Positions 1 to 6,205 are shown, numbered from the stretch's first letter. The stretch: DNA of 6,304 nucleotides from Syntrophaceae bacterium (GCA_012962595.1 DTXE01000419.1:1-6304); one strand, 5' to 3'. Numbers and translations: made by a program. Notes: a model not told the origin generated them from the sequence alone.

Positions 1-341
1 ATATCTAGTGCCATCATAGCAAGAAGAAGAGCATCTGTTCCGCTTGAACAACTAATGGCATGTTTGGCACCGGTGAATTTTTGGAGATTTTCTTCCAACT
101 CTTTAACCGCATCTCCCATGATGTAGCTTGTATTGTTCAGAACTTTGTCCATCTCTTTTTCCAGTTCCGGTTGGTACATGAAATACTGTTTTTTCAGGTT
201 GGCAAAGTCTATTGATTTTTCTTTATTTCTTTCTATTATATAAAATTCATCTGCCTCAATGGTAGTATTTGAAATAGCTAAAAACTTTTTATCACTAGTG
301 ATAATTTTTGCATTAATAGAGTTAGCTGATAACTCGATCAT
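1..341 (-). CDS. DegT/DnrJ/EryC1/StrS aminotransferase, N-terminal part, cut by window start
   Basis: This is a PLP-dependent aminotransferase of the family that aminates keto sugars on nucleotide-sugar precursors of LPS, capsule or glycans. Reading the minus strand from about 214 to 1 gives a typical family N-terminus: IDFANLKKQY, then a helix with a YIMG motif, then KELEENL, FTGAKHAISCSSGTDALLLA and MALDI. The SSGTDAL segment belongs to the PLP phosphate-binding region. The lysine that forms the Schiff base lies beyond the window. Family proteins normally start just before the IDF segment, but here the codon at that place is TCA, and no ATG, GTG or TTG lies close by. The only in-frame ATG upstream is at 339-341, weakly preceded by GAAGA, and I used it. 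It would add about 43 residues that look like a PIN domain. The start is therefore uncertain; the family call is strong. The gene is divergent from asnB. Confidence 0.85.
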   Translation of the reverse strand, partial: MIELSANSINAKIITSDKKFLAISNTTIEADEFYIIERNKEKSIDFANLKKQYFMYQPELEKEMDKVLNNTSYIMGDAVKELEENLQKFTGAKHAISCSSGTDALLLAMMALD

Positions 342-407
342 ATAATCTTCTATATCAATTTTAGCTAACGCAGTTTCAAAATCTACATAAGATGGTGTTT
401 TTACAAT
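216..407 (-). pseudogene. C-terminal remnant of a PIN-domain (VapC-like) toxin, in frame with the aminotransferase
   Basis: The minus-strand frame that encodes the aminotransferase stays open upstream and looks like the second half of a PIN nuclease. It reads DFETALAK, IEDYMIELSA, INAKIITSDKKF and TIEADEFYIIE. In PIN proteins the Asp of a D-x3-(A) helix and the Asp of a T-x-D strand are the last two metal ligands, and both appear here (IEDYMIELSA and ITSD). The N-terminal DTN motif and the first conserved Glu are missing. Upstream the frame becomes low-complexity hydrophobic residues and stops at 477-479. The normal PIN stop is also gone, so the frame runs into the aminotransferase at about 215. 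I read this as a truncated, inactive toxin joined by rearrangement. A genuine fused regulatory extension is less likely. The assignment rests on pattern recognition alone. Confidence 0.5.
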
Positions 408-480
408 AATTTGAAAATAAAATAAAATTAATTTGGAAATAATAATCAAAAATTTAATTAATTTCAAGATATATAGCTAA
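408..480. other. AT-rich junction spacer, possible promoter region
   Basis: This stretch is almost entirely A and T, with runs such as TTAATTAATTT, and its composition differs sharply from the coding DNA on both sides. The minus-strand frame through it encodes only Leu, Ile, Lys and Phe-rich low-complexity sequence before a TAG at 477-479, so I do not regard it as coding. It lies upstream of asnB on the plus strand and could hold that gene's promoter. No -35/-10 pair is convincing, and the TATATA at 470-475 lacks a good partner. Confidence 0.35.
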
Positions 481-484
481 ATAC

Positions 485-586
485 ATGAAAGGTGTTGCTG
501 GTCATGTTGATCCTCATCAATTGGAAGTGAGACCATCCCTTTATCCACCAAACGCAGGTAAAGTTAAAAATTACCTGAAGAAATAA
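485..586 (+). other. orphan 33-codon ORF, probable gene fragment
   Basis: A plus-strand frame from ATG 485 to TAA 586 has balanced codon use unlike the AT-rich DNA to its left. It encodes a soluble-looking peptide that includes GVAGHVDPHQLEVRP and ends GKVKNYLKK. The frame is open back to about 458, with no Shine-Dalgarno-like sequence before the ATG. This suits the C-terminal end of a gene whose front has been lost better than a complete small gene. I do not recognise the family. It ends 36 bases before asnB and might once have been the upstream member of that operon. Confidence 0.3.
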
Positions 587-622
587 ATCCAGCTTTTTAA
601 GAGGGAGTTACTTCAAAGAAGA

Positions 623-2578
623 ATGTGTGGTATCTGTGGCATCATGTATCTGAATAATCGTCTCGTTGAAAGAGGTTTGTTGGAGAGAATGTGCCGTGTT
701 CTCACTCACCGCGGACCAGATGATGAGGGCATATATATTTGGAACCAAGGCAATTCTCTCAGTATAGGTTTGGGTCATCGGCGTCTGAGTATTATTGACC
801 TTTCACCAATGGGTCGTCAACCCATGGCCAATGAAAATGCCTCTATTTGGCTCACGGGCAATGGTGAAATCTATAACTTTTTACAATTAAAAGAGATATG
901 TTTAAAAAAGGGACATCGGTTTAGCTCTGCCACAGATATGGAGGTCATTATCCATCTTTATGAAGACCTTGGGGAAGATTGCCTGAAACTCTTAAGAGGG
1001 ATGTTTGCCTTTTGTATCTGGGATGAAAATAAAAAGAGACTCTTTCTGGCACGAGATAGGGTGGGAAAGAAGCCATTGAGTTACTATTATGACAGCAAAA
1101 TTTTTGCCTTTGCTTCAGAAATCAAATCCATCTTGCAAATAGACACAGTACCTCATGAACTAGACCTAGAATCCATGCACCATTATCTTACTTATGGATA
1201 TGTTCCCAGCCCAAGGACCATGTTTCAGGGTATAAAAAAGATACCCCCAGGTCACTATCTCGTTGTGGATAAAAATGGTTTACGTGCCAATCGATACTGG
1301 AAACTATCCTATGAAAGAAAAGACCTTAGGAGCGAAGCAGAGTATTGTGAGCGGATTCTCGATTTACTCAAGGAATCCGTTAAGATAAGAATGATAAGTG
1401 ATGTCCCTCTGGGAGCCTTTTTAAGTGGGGGCATTGACTCTAGCGCAGTTGTTGCCTTAATGAGTGAATTTTCGCATAAGCCTGTCAAAACCTTCTCTAT
1501 AGGATTTGAGGATCAGGATTATAGTGAATTATCTTATGCTCGCCTTGTTGCAAAGCGATTTGGTACCGATCATCATGAATTCATTGTTAAACCAGATGCC
1601 ATAAGCATTCTTCCCAAACTTATTTGGTATTATAATGAACCCTTTGCTGATTCTTCCTGTATCCCTACCTATTATCTCTGCAAGATAACCAGAGACTATG
1701 TTACTGTAGCCTTAAATGGAGATGGAGGCGATGAATCGTTTGCCGGATATCAGAGATATAGGGCGATAAAGCTCTCGAAACTGTTAAATAACATGCCCTC
1801 CTCACTTATAAAATCAATGTTATTGATTCAGAAGACCTTCAACAGGTTGAGAGGGTATAATGAGAAAGGTTACTTTAAATATGCAGAGAATTTTCTAGAT
1901 GCGGTACTTAAGTATCCAGACCTTTATAAGAGATATATCCGTTGGATGGTCTATTTTGAAAATCACGAAAAGGAAGCCTTATATACCAAGGAACTCAAAG
2001 ATTCATTATGCTCTATAGATTCGTGTGATTTTCTCCTACATGTCCTAGAAAATTCAGATGCTGAAGATATCGTTGAGAAAAGCATCAATTCGGATGTCCT
2101 GAGTTATTTACCCGAAGACCTCTTAGTTAAGGTGGACATTGCCAGTATGGCCAATTCGTTGGAAGCCCGTTCTCCTTTCTTGGATCACATTTTAATGGAA
2201 TGTGTAGCTCAAATTCCCATAAATATAAAAATGAAAGGATTCAGCACTAAATATCTTTTAAAAAAGGCGTTATCTAAGTTATTACCCAAGGACATATTGT
2301 ATCGGCGTAAAATGGGATTCGGAGTTCCTGTGGGAAGGTGGTTCAGAAACGAAATGAAAGACTTTCTTCAAGATGTCCTTCTGTCCAGGACCTTCAGAGA
2401 GAGAGGGCTGTTCAATACCAGTGTATTGGAAAAAATGCTTAACGACCACCTCTACATGAAAAGGGATTATACATCCCAAATCTGGGCCCTTTTAAATCTT
2501 GAATTATGGTTTTTGACTTACCTTAAAGGCTCAATCATATATGGGAAGTCCTTAGAACCATCTTGGCAGATGTTCTGA
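623..2578 (+). CDS. asnB: asparagine synthase (glutamine-hydrolysing) / AsnB-type amidotransferase
   Basis: This cytoplasmic enzyme takes ammonia from glutamine and uses ATP to form AMP, PPi and an amide, classically aspartate to asparagine. It has 651 residues, the upper end of the usual range. The N-terminal class II glutaminase domain (about 1-200) begins MCGICG, so Cys2 becomes the catalytic N-terminal Cys after Met removal, which fixes the start. HRGPDDEG (29-36), RRLSIIDLS (53-61), NGEIYN (80-85) and Asp105 match the glutamine pocket. The synthetase domain follows, with PP-loop SGGIDSS (268-274), NGDGGDES (365-372) and the late SLEARSPFLD motif near 510-520. No key residue is missing. 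A GAGGGAG stands at 601-607, rather far from the start. Close relatives in polysaccharide loci amidate sugar carboxylates, and the neighbouring sugar aminotransferase makes that substrate possible here. The family is certain; the acceptor is open. Confidence 0.95.
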   Translation: MCGICGIMYLNNRLVERGLLERMCRVLTHRGPDDEGIYIWNQGNSLSIGLGHRRLSIIDLSPMGRQPMANENASIWLTGNGEIYNFLQLKEICLKKGHRFSSATDMEVIIHLYEDLGEDCLKLLRGMFAFCIWDENKKRLFLARDRVGKKPLSYYYDSKIFAFASEIKSILQIDTVPHELDLESMHHYLTYGYVPSPRTMFQGIKKIPPGHYLVVDKNGLRANRYWKLSYERKDLRSEAEYCERILDLLKESVKIRMISDVPLGAFLSGGIDSSAVVALMSEFSHKPVKTFSIGFEDQDYSELSYARLVAKRFGTDHHEFIVKPDAISILPKLIWYYNEPFADSSCIPTYYLCKITRDYVTVALNGDGGDESFAGYQRYRAIKLSKLLNNMPSSLIKSMLLIQKTFNRLRGYNEKGYFKYAENFLDAVLKYPDLYKRYIRWMVYFENHEKEALYTKELKDSLCSIDSCDFLLHVLENSDAEDIVEKSINSDVLSYLPEDLLVKVDIASMANSLEARSPFLDHILMECVAQIPINIKMKGFSTKYLLKKALSKLLPKDILYRRKMGFGVPVGRWFRNEMKDFLQDVLLSRTFRERGLFNTSVLEKMLNDHLYMKRDYTSQIWALLNLELWFLTYLKGSIIYGKSLEPSWQMF

Positions 2579-2667
2579 AAGAGTTTCTATCTTGGTCTAG
2601 AGGCTATAGTGGTCAGTGTGAAAATGGCTTAAGAGATTATCCAGACTTTATGAAGATGGTGTAATAA

Positions 2668-4308
2668 ATGCGGATTGCCCTTGCTCAAACTAACCCTACC
2701 ATTGGTGATTTTGACCGAAATATGGCTAAGATGAAGGATATTATAGATAAAACCAAAAGTCGCAACTGCGACCTGGTGGTCTTCCCTGAACTGGCAGTTA
2801 TGGGTTACCCACCTAAGGATCTCTTAGAGAAAGCAGGCTTCATTGAAGATAATCTCCAGGTTATAAAGGGGCTTATAAAGGATAGTAAGGGAATTGGTGT
2901 CATATGTGGATTTGTGGATCGAAATACAAGTAGTGTGGGGAAACCTCTTTATAACTCTGCCCTCCTGTTTTATAATGGCCATATCCTCCTCAAGGTTCAT
3001 AAGAGACTCCTCCCTTGTTACGATGTCTTTGATGAAACAAGATACTTTGAGCCAGGGCCTCCTACCTCATCCATAGCCTATAATGGAAAGGATATGGGCC
3101 TTACTATCTGTGAGGATATATGGAACGATAAGGACTTCTTTGAAAGAAGGTTATATTCAGCAGATCCTGTGGAGGAACTGGTTAAGGGTGGGGCAGAGAT
3201 CCTTGTTAATATCTCAGCTTCACCTTATCATATAGGCAAAAGGAACATAAGGTGGGAGATACTGAAAAACATAGCCACCAAATATAAGGTTTTGGTCATT
3301 TTTGTCAATCAGGTGGGAGCAAACGACGATCTCCTTTTTGATGGAAATAGCCTGGCCATAGGTCCAGATGGGCGGATAGTGGCTATGGCTAAAGAGTTTG
3401 AAGAGGATGTGGTAATCCTTGATACCCAAACCCAAAAAGGGGAAACCCATCCTATCACCCAAACCGATTCAGAATCTATTTTAAAGGCCCTTGTTATGGG
3501 AACAAGGGATTATGTAACAAAGTGTGGATTCAAGAAGGTAGTTGTAGGGCTAAGTGGGGGGGTAGATTCCTCGTTGGTTGCCTATATAGCTACAGAGGCA
3601 CTAGGAAATGAAAATGTTCTGGGAGTTGCTATGCCTTCCCCTTACACTTCAAAAGAAAGTATGGAAGATGCAGCTAAGCTATCTAAAAATTTGGGGATTC
3701 CATTGGAGATTATCCCTATTAGCAAAATCTTCCAAGCCTATCTGAAGGAATTATCTTCTGTTTTTAAAGGCAGGGCAGAGGATGTAACTGAAGAGAATAT
3801 ACAGGCCAGAATCCGAGGTAATATTTTAATGGCCCTATCCAATAAATTCGGATACTTAGTCCTATCCACCGGTAATAAGTCAGAACTGGCTACAGGATAC
3901 TGCACCCTTTATGGGGATATGAGCGGTGGATTGGCTGTTATATCCGATGTCCCCAAGACCATGGTTTATGAACTTGCTCGGTATGTTAATCGTGAGGGTG
4001 AGATAATCCCACAAAGGGTTCTTGAAAAGCCACCATCTGCCGAACTTAGGCCTGGGCAATTAGATCAGGATACCCTTCCTCCCTACGAAGTCTTGGATGG
4101 AATCCTAAGGGAATATATTGAGCATAGCAAAAGTCCCTCTGAAATTATAAGGGAGGGATATGATCCAGAAATTGTTAGAGAGGTCATTAAAAAGGTAGAG
4201 AGGAATGAATATAAGAGGAAACAGGCTGCACCGGGCCTAAAGATTACTACCAAGGCATTTGGCTACGGTAGGAGATACCCCATAGCACAAGGATACAGGG
4301 GGCTATAA
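2668..4308 (+). CDS. nadE: glutamine-dependent NAD(+) synthetase
   Basis: NadE catalyses the last step of NAD biosynthesis in the cytoplasm: nicotinic acid adenine dinucleotide plus glutamine and ATP gives NAD, AMP and PPi. The 546-residue protein has the two-domain form. The N-terminal nitrilase-type glutaminase (about 1-255) shows the Glu-Lys-Cys triad: Glu41 in FPELAVMGYP, Lys112 in HKRLLPCYDVFDE, and Cys148 in LTICEDIW. The C-terminal synthetase domain (about 270-546) has the PP-loop SGGVDSS (296-302), STGNKSE (400-406) followed by a LYGDMSGG segment, and a C-terminus with KRKQAAPGLK. Length and all key residues fit a working enzyme. It starts 89 bases after asnB, with only a weak GGTG ribosome binding site, and its stop codon nearly abuts fxsA, so the last two genes are probably co-transcribed. 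Confidence 0.97.
   Translation: MRIALAQTNPTIGDFDRNMAKMKDIIDKTKSRNCDLVVFPELAVMGYPPKDLLEKAGFIEDNLQVIKGLIKDSKGIGVICGFVDRNTSSVGKPLYNSALLFYNGHILLKVHKRLLPCYDVFDETRYFEPGPPTSSIAYNGKDMGLTICEDIWNDKDFFERRLYSADPVEELVKGGAEILVNISASPYHIGKRNIRWEILKNIATKYKVLVIFVNQVGANDDLLFDGNSLAIGPDGRIVAMAKEFEEDVVILDTQTQKGETHPITQTDSESILKALVMGTRDYVTKCGFKKVVVGLSGGVDSSLVAYIATEALGNENVLGVAMPSPYTSKESMEDAAKLSKNLGIPLEIIPISKIFQAYLKELSSVFKGRAEDVTEENIQARIRGNILMALSNKFGYLVLSTGNKSELATGYCTLYGDMSGGLAVISDVPKTMVYELARYVNREGEIIPQRVLEKPPSAELRPGQLDQDTLPPYEVLDGILREYIEHSKSPSEIIREGYDPEIVREVIKKVERNEYKRKQAAPGLKITTKAFGYGRRYPIAQGYRGL
4297..4302 (+). promoter_or_regulatory. ribosome binding site of fxsA
   Basis: AGGGGG lies inside the last codons of nadE and is 9 bases before the ATG at 4312. 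A TTG at 4309 is also in frame, immediately after the nadE stop, but ATG with this spacing is the better start. The overlap of this site with nadE implies translational coupling. Confidence 0.6.
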
Positions 4309-4311
4309 TTG

Positions 4312-4707
4312 ATGTTTCTCCGCCTTTTCTTACTATTTACCACGGTGACTTTCTTGGAGCTGGCACTCATTATTAAGGTAGGGACCAAAATAGGTGTATT
4401 CGATACCATTTTACTGATACTATTTACTGGCGTGGTAGGTGCTTACCTAGCGCGTAGCCAGGGAATTTCCATCCTTTCCCGGATTCAACATGAATTAAGT
4501 CATGGAATTCTACCAACAGATCAAATGTTGAGCGGTCTATTAGTATTAGTGGGGGGTATTTTACTGTTAACTCCAGGTTTTCTAACCGATCTCTTAGGAT
4601 TATCCCTCATATTGCCCTTAACCAGAGAAAGAATAAAGGCAAAGCTCAAAGAGTACCTTCGGGATAAACTTGAAACCAAAGGCTCTATCTATTTTTATTG
4701 GCGATAA
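4312..4707 (+). CDS. fxsA: FxsA family inner-membrane protein
   Basis: This is a small cytoplasmic-membrane protein of the FxsA family. The E. coli member is known because raised dosage relieves exclusion of phage T7 by the F plasmid; its molecular role is unknown. The 131 residues begin with a hydrophobic helix (about 2-21) containing the family Glu16 in FLELALIIKVG. A second helix spans about 29-46 (FDTILLILFTGVVGAYLAR), followed by a polar loop. A long hydrophobic stretch (about 73-102) carries the signature TPGFLTD (87-93). The tail is basic and charged, as expected for a cytoplasmic end. It follows nadE by three bases, with the ribosome binding site inside nadE. Its stop lies six bases from the stop of the convergent NUDIX gene. 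Confidence 0.93.
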   Translation: MFLRLFLLFTTVTFLELALIIKVGTKIGVFDTILLILFTGVVGAYLARSQGISILSRIQHELSHGILPTDQMLSGLLVLVGGILLLTPGFLTDLLGLSLILPLTRERIKAKLKEYLRDKLETKGSIYFYWR

Positions 4708-4713
4708 GGAATC

Positions 4714-5226
4714 TTAACAAAAGAATTCCCTAAGTCCTATAATGGTCTTTGAGTCCTCAAATTTGGATTTACTGAGCATTTCTCGTACCCTTTTAATGGG
4801 AATCTTCTTAATGGTAATTTTTTCGTCAGGCTCTGGCATGGACTTTGTCTTTTTTAAATCCCTGGCAATAAACACATGAACCTTTTCGTTTGTATATCCC
4901 ACAGAAGAATAATATGCTGCCTTTTCAATAAGGCTCTCAGCCCTATAGCCGACCTCTTCTTCTAACTCTCTTAGGGCACCTTCCTCCGGAGTTTCTCCTT
5001 TCTCAATACGTCCGGCAGGGATTTCTATAATATTTCGGCCAATGGCAATTCGGAATTGTTCCACAAATAGAATTGATTCACCCAATATAGGTACAATAGC
5101 AACGCCCTCACTATGTTCAACGACCTCTCTTTTGGTATGTAAGCCATTATCAAGGGAAACCTCACCTACACGTAGTGAAACCACCTTGCCCTTATATAAT
5201 ATGTCAGACTTAACCCATTTTTCCAT
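4714..5226 (-). CDS. NUDIX hydrolase, ADP-ribose pyrophosphatase group
   Basis: A cytoplasmic hydrolase that splits a nucleoside diphosphate linked to another group; the closest described relatives cleave ADP-ribose to AMP and ribose 5-phosphate. The 170-residue protein has an N-terminal strand region typical of ADPRases (EKWVKSDILYKGKVVSL, then REVVEHSEGVAIVPI). Next comes EQFRIAIGRNIIEIPAG, and then a perfect Nudix box, G72 to Y94 (GRIEKGE, seven residues, RELEEEVGY), with Glu90 and Glu91 as metal ligands. The proline that marks ADPRases 16 residues after the box is Val109 here (SSVGYTNE), so the substrate is not settled. The start is ATG 5226, preceded by AGGAAGG at 5231-5237. The gene is convergent with fxsA and lies on the same strand as the GIY-YIG gene, but 242 bases away, so it probably has its own promoter. 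Confidence 0.92.
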   Translation of the reverse strand: MEKWVKSDILYKGKVVSLRVGEVSLDNGLHTKREVVEHSEGVAIVPILGESILFVEQFRIAIGRNIIEIPAGRIEKGETPEEGALRELEEEVGYRAESLIEKAAYYSSVGYTNEKVHVFIARDLKKTKSMPEPDEKITIKKIPIKRVREMLSKSKFEDSKTIIGLREFFC

Positions 5227-5266
5227 ATGACCTTCCTACCAATATAATTTATTGTGGATTACTCAA

Positions 5267-5283
5267 GAACTCTGAAAGAGTTC
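5267..5283. repeat. perfect hairpin upstream of the NUDIX gene
   Basis: GAACTCT at 5267-5273 and AGAGTTC at 5277-5283 form a perfect 7-bp inverted repeat around a 3-base loop, about 40 bases upstream of the NUDIX start. No T-run follows on either strand, so it is not a standard terminator. Its place just downstream of a possible promoter would suit an operator or a 5' leader hairpin. Confidence 0.5.
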
Positions 5284-5285
5284 CT

Positions 5286-5315
5286 ATTTCAGAAATCCAA
5301 ATGCCTAAATGTCAA
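5286..5315 (-). promoter_or_regulatory. possible sigma-70 type promoter of the NUDIX gene
   Basis: On the minus strand a perfect TTGACA (5310-5315) is followed after 18 bases by TGAAAT (5286-5291), four of six matches to the -10 consensus. Transcription would begin close to the hairpin at 5267-5283 and give a leader of about 50 bases before the NUDIX start. The TTGACA also belongs to the longer inverted repeat 5303-5464, so the match may be a by-product of that repeat. Confidence 0.3.
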
Positions 5316-5464
5316 ATTTTTTATTTTGTCATATGGAGTTTGGGCCTTTACCCCGCTTAAGTAACTTCAAACTGACGATGCTATTTGTAAAAGCAGCTTG
5401 CAACGAAAAAAGTGACCAGGGTACTTACTAGCCGTACTCTACGGGGTGAATTTGACATTTGGGC
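5303..5464. repeat. interrupted inverted repeat, possible MITE-like non-coding element
   Basis: The sequence at 5303-5318 (GCCTAAATGTCAAATT) and the reverse complement of 5449-5464 (GCCCAAATGTCAAATT) agree at 15 of 16 positions. Further in, TTTACCCCG at 5347-5355 matches the reverse complement of 5442-5450 (TTCACCCCG) at 8 of 9 positions. The right arm is therefore continuous, while the left arm is split by about 28 bases. A small perfect hairpin, CCGTA-CTC-TACGG, sits at 5432-5444. I see no coding frame of note inside. This could be a small mobile element without a gene, a decayed one, or a structured intergenic repeat. Confidence 0.45.
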
Positions 5465-5485
5465 TTTGTCATTTGTCATTTCTCA
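5465..5485. repeat. 7-bp tandem repeat, three copies
   Basis: TTTGTCA at 5465-5471 and 5472-5478 is followed by a one-mismatch copy, TTTCTCA, at 5479-5485. The block directly adjoins the right arm of the inverted repeat ending at 5464 and overlaps the last codons and stop of the GIY-YIG gene. Confidence 0.7.
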
Positions 5486-5900
5486 TGGTCACAAGACCAT
5501 TCCTATCAAACGCTTCCAAGACCTTTTCTTGCAAGACCTGTTTATTCCTTTCAAAATAAAGATGGCTTTTGCATTTGCAGTCGCTACAGCCAAAGCCAGC
5601 TATAGAGGGAAGAGTTTTGACGAGATTTCTGGCGATGTTACATTCTATCTTTTTGTCGGTTTCGCTCATGATGGTTGATATAATTGATGCCTGCTCAAGA
5701 AGGTAGTCTATATGCCAAAAGGGCTTCTTATTGCTGCTTAAATGCCTCTTAATCCTCGATTCAATCCCATTTAAAGCCGAACCCACATAGGCATAAAAAC
5801 TCCCTGCAAAGGAAATGTCCCCAAGGCGACCTACCTTTATCACCTTTCTCTTCGGAAGCCTCATAATAAGAACATAGATTCCTTTATATCTGCCTTTCAT
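5469..5900 (-). CDS. GIY-YIG family protein, DUF123/Uri superfamily
   Basis: A small protein of the DUF123 group, annotated as Uri superfamily endonucleases; its biological role is not established. From the ATG at 5900 it has 143 residues, nearly all of them the domain. It shows KGIYVLI (the GIY strand), VGRLG, FYAYVGSAL (the YIG equivalent), SRIKRHL with the usual basic helix, FWHIDYLL, IECNIA with the conserved Glu, and the C-terminal FGCSDCKCKSHLYF. That last segment carries three Cys and a His that could bind a metal. The start is ambiguous: an in-frame TTG at 5909 lies 4 bases from GAGG (5914-5917), while ATG 5900 lies 13 bases away but fits the family's short N-terminus. The final residues (MRNDK) and the stop fall in the tandem repeat at 5465-5485, so the original C-terminus may have been altered. 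Confidence 0.9.
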   Translation of the reverse strand: MKGRYKGIYVLIMRLPKRKVIKVGRLGDISFAGSFYAYVGSALNGIESRIKRHLSSNKKPFWHIDYLLEQASIISTIMSETDKKIECNIARNLVKTLPSIAGFGCSDCKCKSHLYFERNKQVLQEKVLEAFDRNGLVTMRNDK

Positions 5901-5927
5901 AGTGGTCAAGTTTCCTCTGACGTTTTA

Positions 5928-5940
5928 GGTATCACATACC
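5928..5940. repeat. short inverted repeat upstream of the GIY-YIG gene
   Basis: GGTAT-CAC-ATACC is a perfect 5-bp stem with a 3-base loop, about 28 bases upstream of ATG 5900. It could be an operator half-site pair or chance; no clear -35/-10 pair surrounds it. Confidence 0.25.
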
Positions 5941-5954
5941 AAGGGGCATTTTCA

Positions 5955-6164
5955 ATGAAAAATTCTCTCAGGAGAGGAAAAGGTCACAAATTAACTTATA
6001 GGTTAAGGAACCTCAAGGCAGCCTTGGATTCGCTTTTTGCCTATCACGATTTCGTAATGGTACATAGTTCATTAAGGGTGACGCCCGCAACAGAAGCAGA
6101 AATTACAGACCATGTTTGGTGTTTGGAGGCACTTTTGGGAAAGAACAGTTTTCGGTCAAATTAG
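5955..6164 (+). pseudogene. C-terminal fragment of an IS transposase
   Basis: The plus-strand frame has 69 codons. From about residue 19 it reads RNLKAALDSLFAYHDF, VHSSLRVTPATEAEI and TDHVWCLEALLG. This matches the tail of IS1-like DDE transposases and integrase-like proteins, which typically read as AYYNFCRVHSSLRVTPAMEAGITDHVWSLEELL-type segments. The last catalytic acidic region and everything before it are absent. The first 18 or so residues do not look like the family, and the ATG at 5955 has no plausible ribosome binding site. After ALLG the frame leaves the homology and ends at TAA-like noise 6162-6164. It is a dead remnant, not a gene. The IS family name is from recall of the motif and is less certain than the transposase call. 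Confidence 0.7.
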
Positions 6165-6205
6165 AACAGACCTTTCCTTGATTTCCCTTAATTAATATGT
6201 TAACC

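Noticed and set aside
2282..2479. Minus-strand open frame of 65 codons inside asnB.
   Set aside because: It is antisense to conserved asnB sequence and has no recognisable domain.
2894..3076. Plus-strand open frame of 60 codons inside nadE in another phase.
   Set aside because: It lies wholly within the nitrilase domain coding region and shows no protein-like features.
3220..3462. Minus-strand open frame of 80 codons inside nadE.
   Set aside because: It mirrors conserved nadE coding DNA and has no ribosome binding site or family features.
3556..3562. Run of seven G in the nadE PP-loop, a possible slippage site for phase variation.
   Set aside because: It encodes the invariant Gly-Gly of SGGVDSS; the length is modest and the gene is a housekeeping one.
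4708..4730. Imperfect hairpin between fxsA and the NUDIX gene (GGAATCTT with AAGAATTCC), a possible shared terminator.
   Set aside because: The stem is bulged, AT-rich and lacks a T-run on either strand; part of it is NUDIX coding sequence.
5042..5230. Plus-strand open frame of 62 codons opposite the NUDIX gene.
   Set aside because: It overlaps the Nudix domain in antisense; the NUDIX protein explains the sequence.
5303..5485. CRISPR-like array suggested by repeated TGTCA-type motifs.
   Set aside because: The units are 7 to 16 bases, partly inverted and without regular spacers; no cas gene is near.
5412..5678. Plus-strand open frame of 88 codons across the spacer and the GIY-YIG gene.
   Set aside because: It begins in the inverted repeat and continues antisense to a clear GIY-YIG domain.
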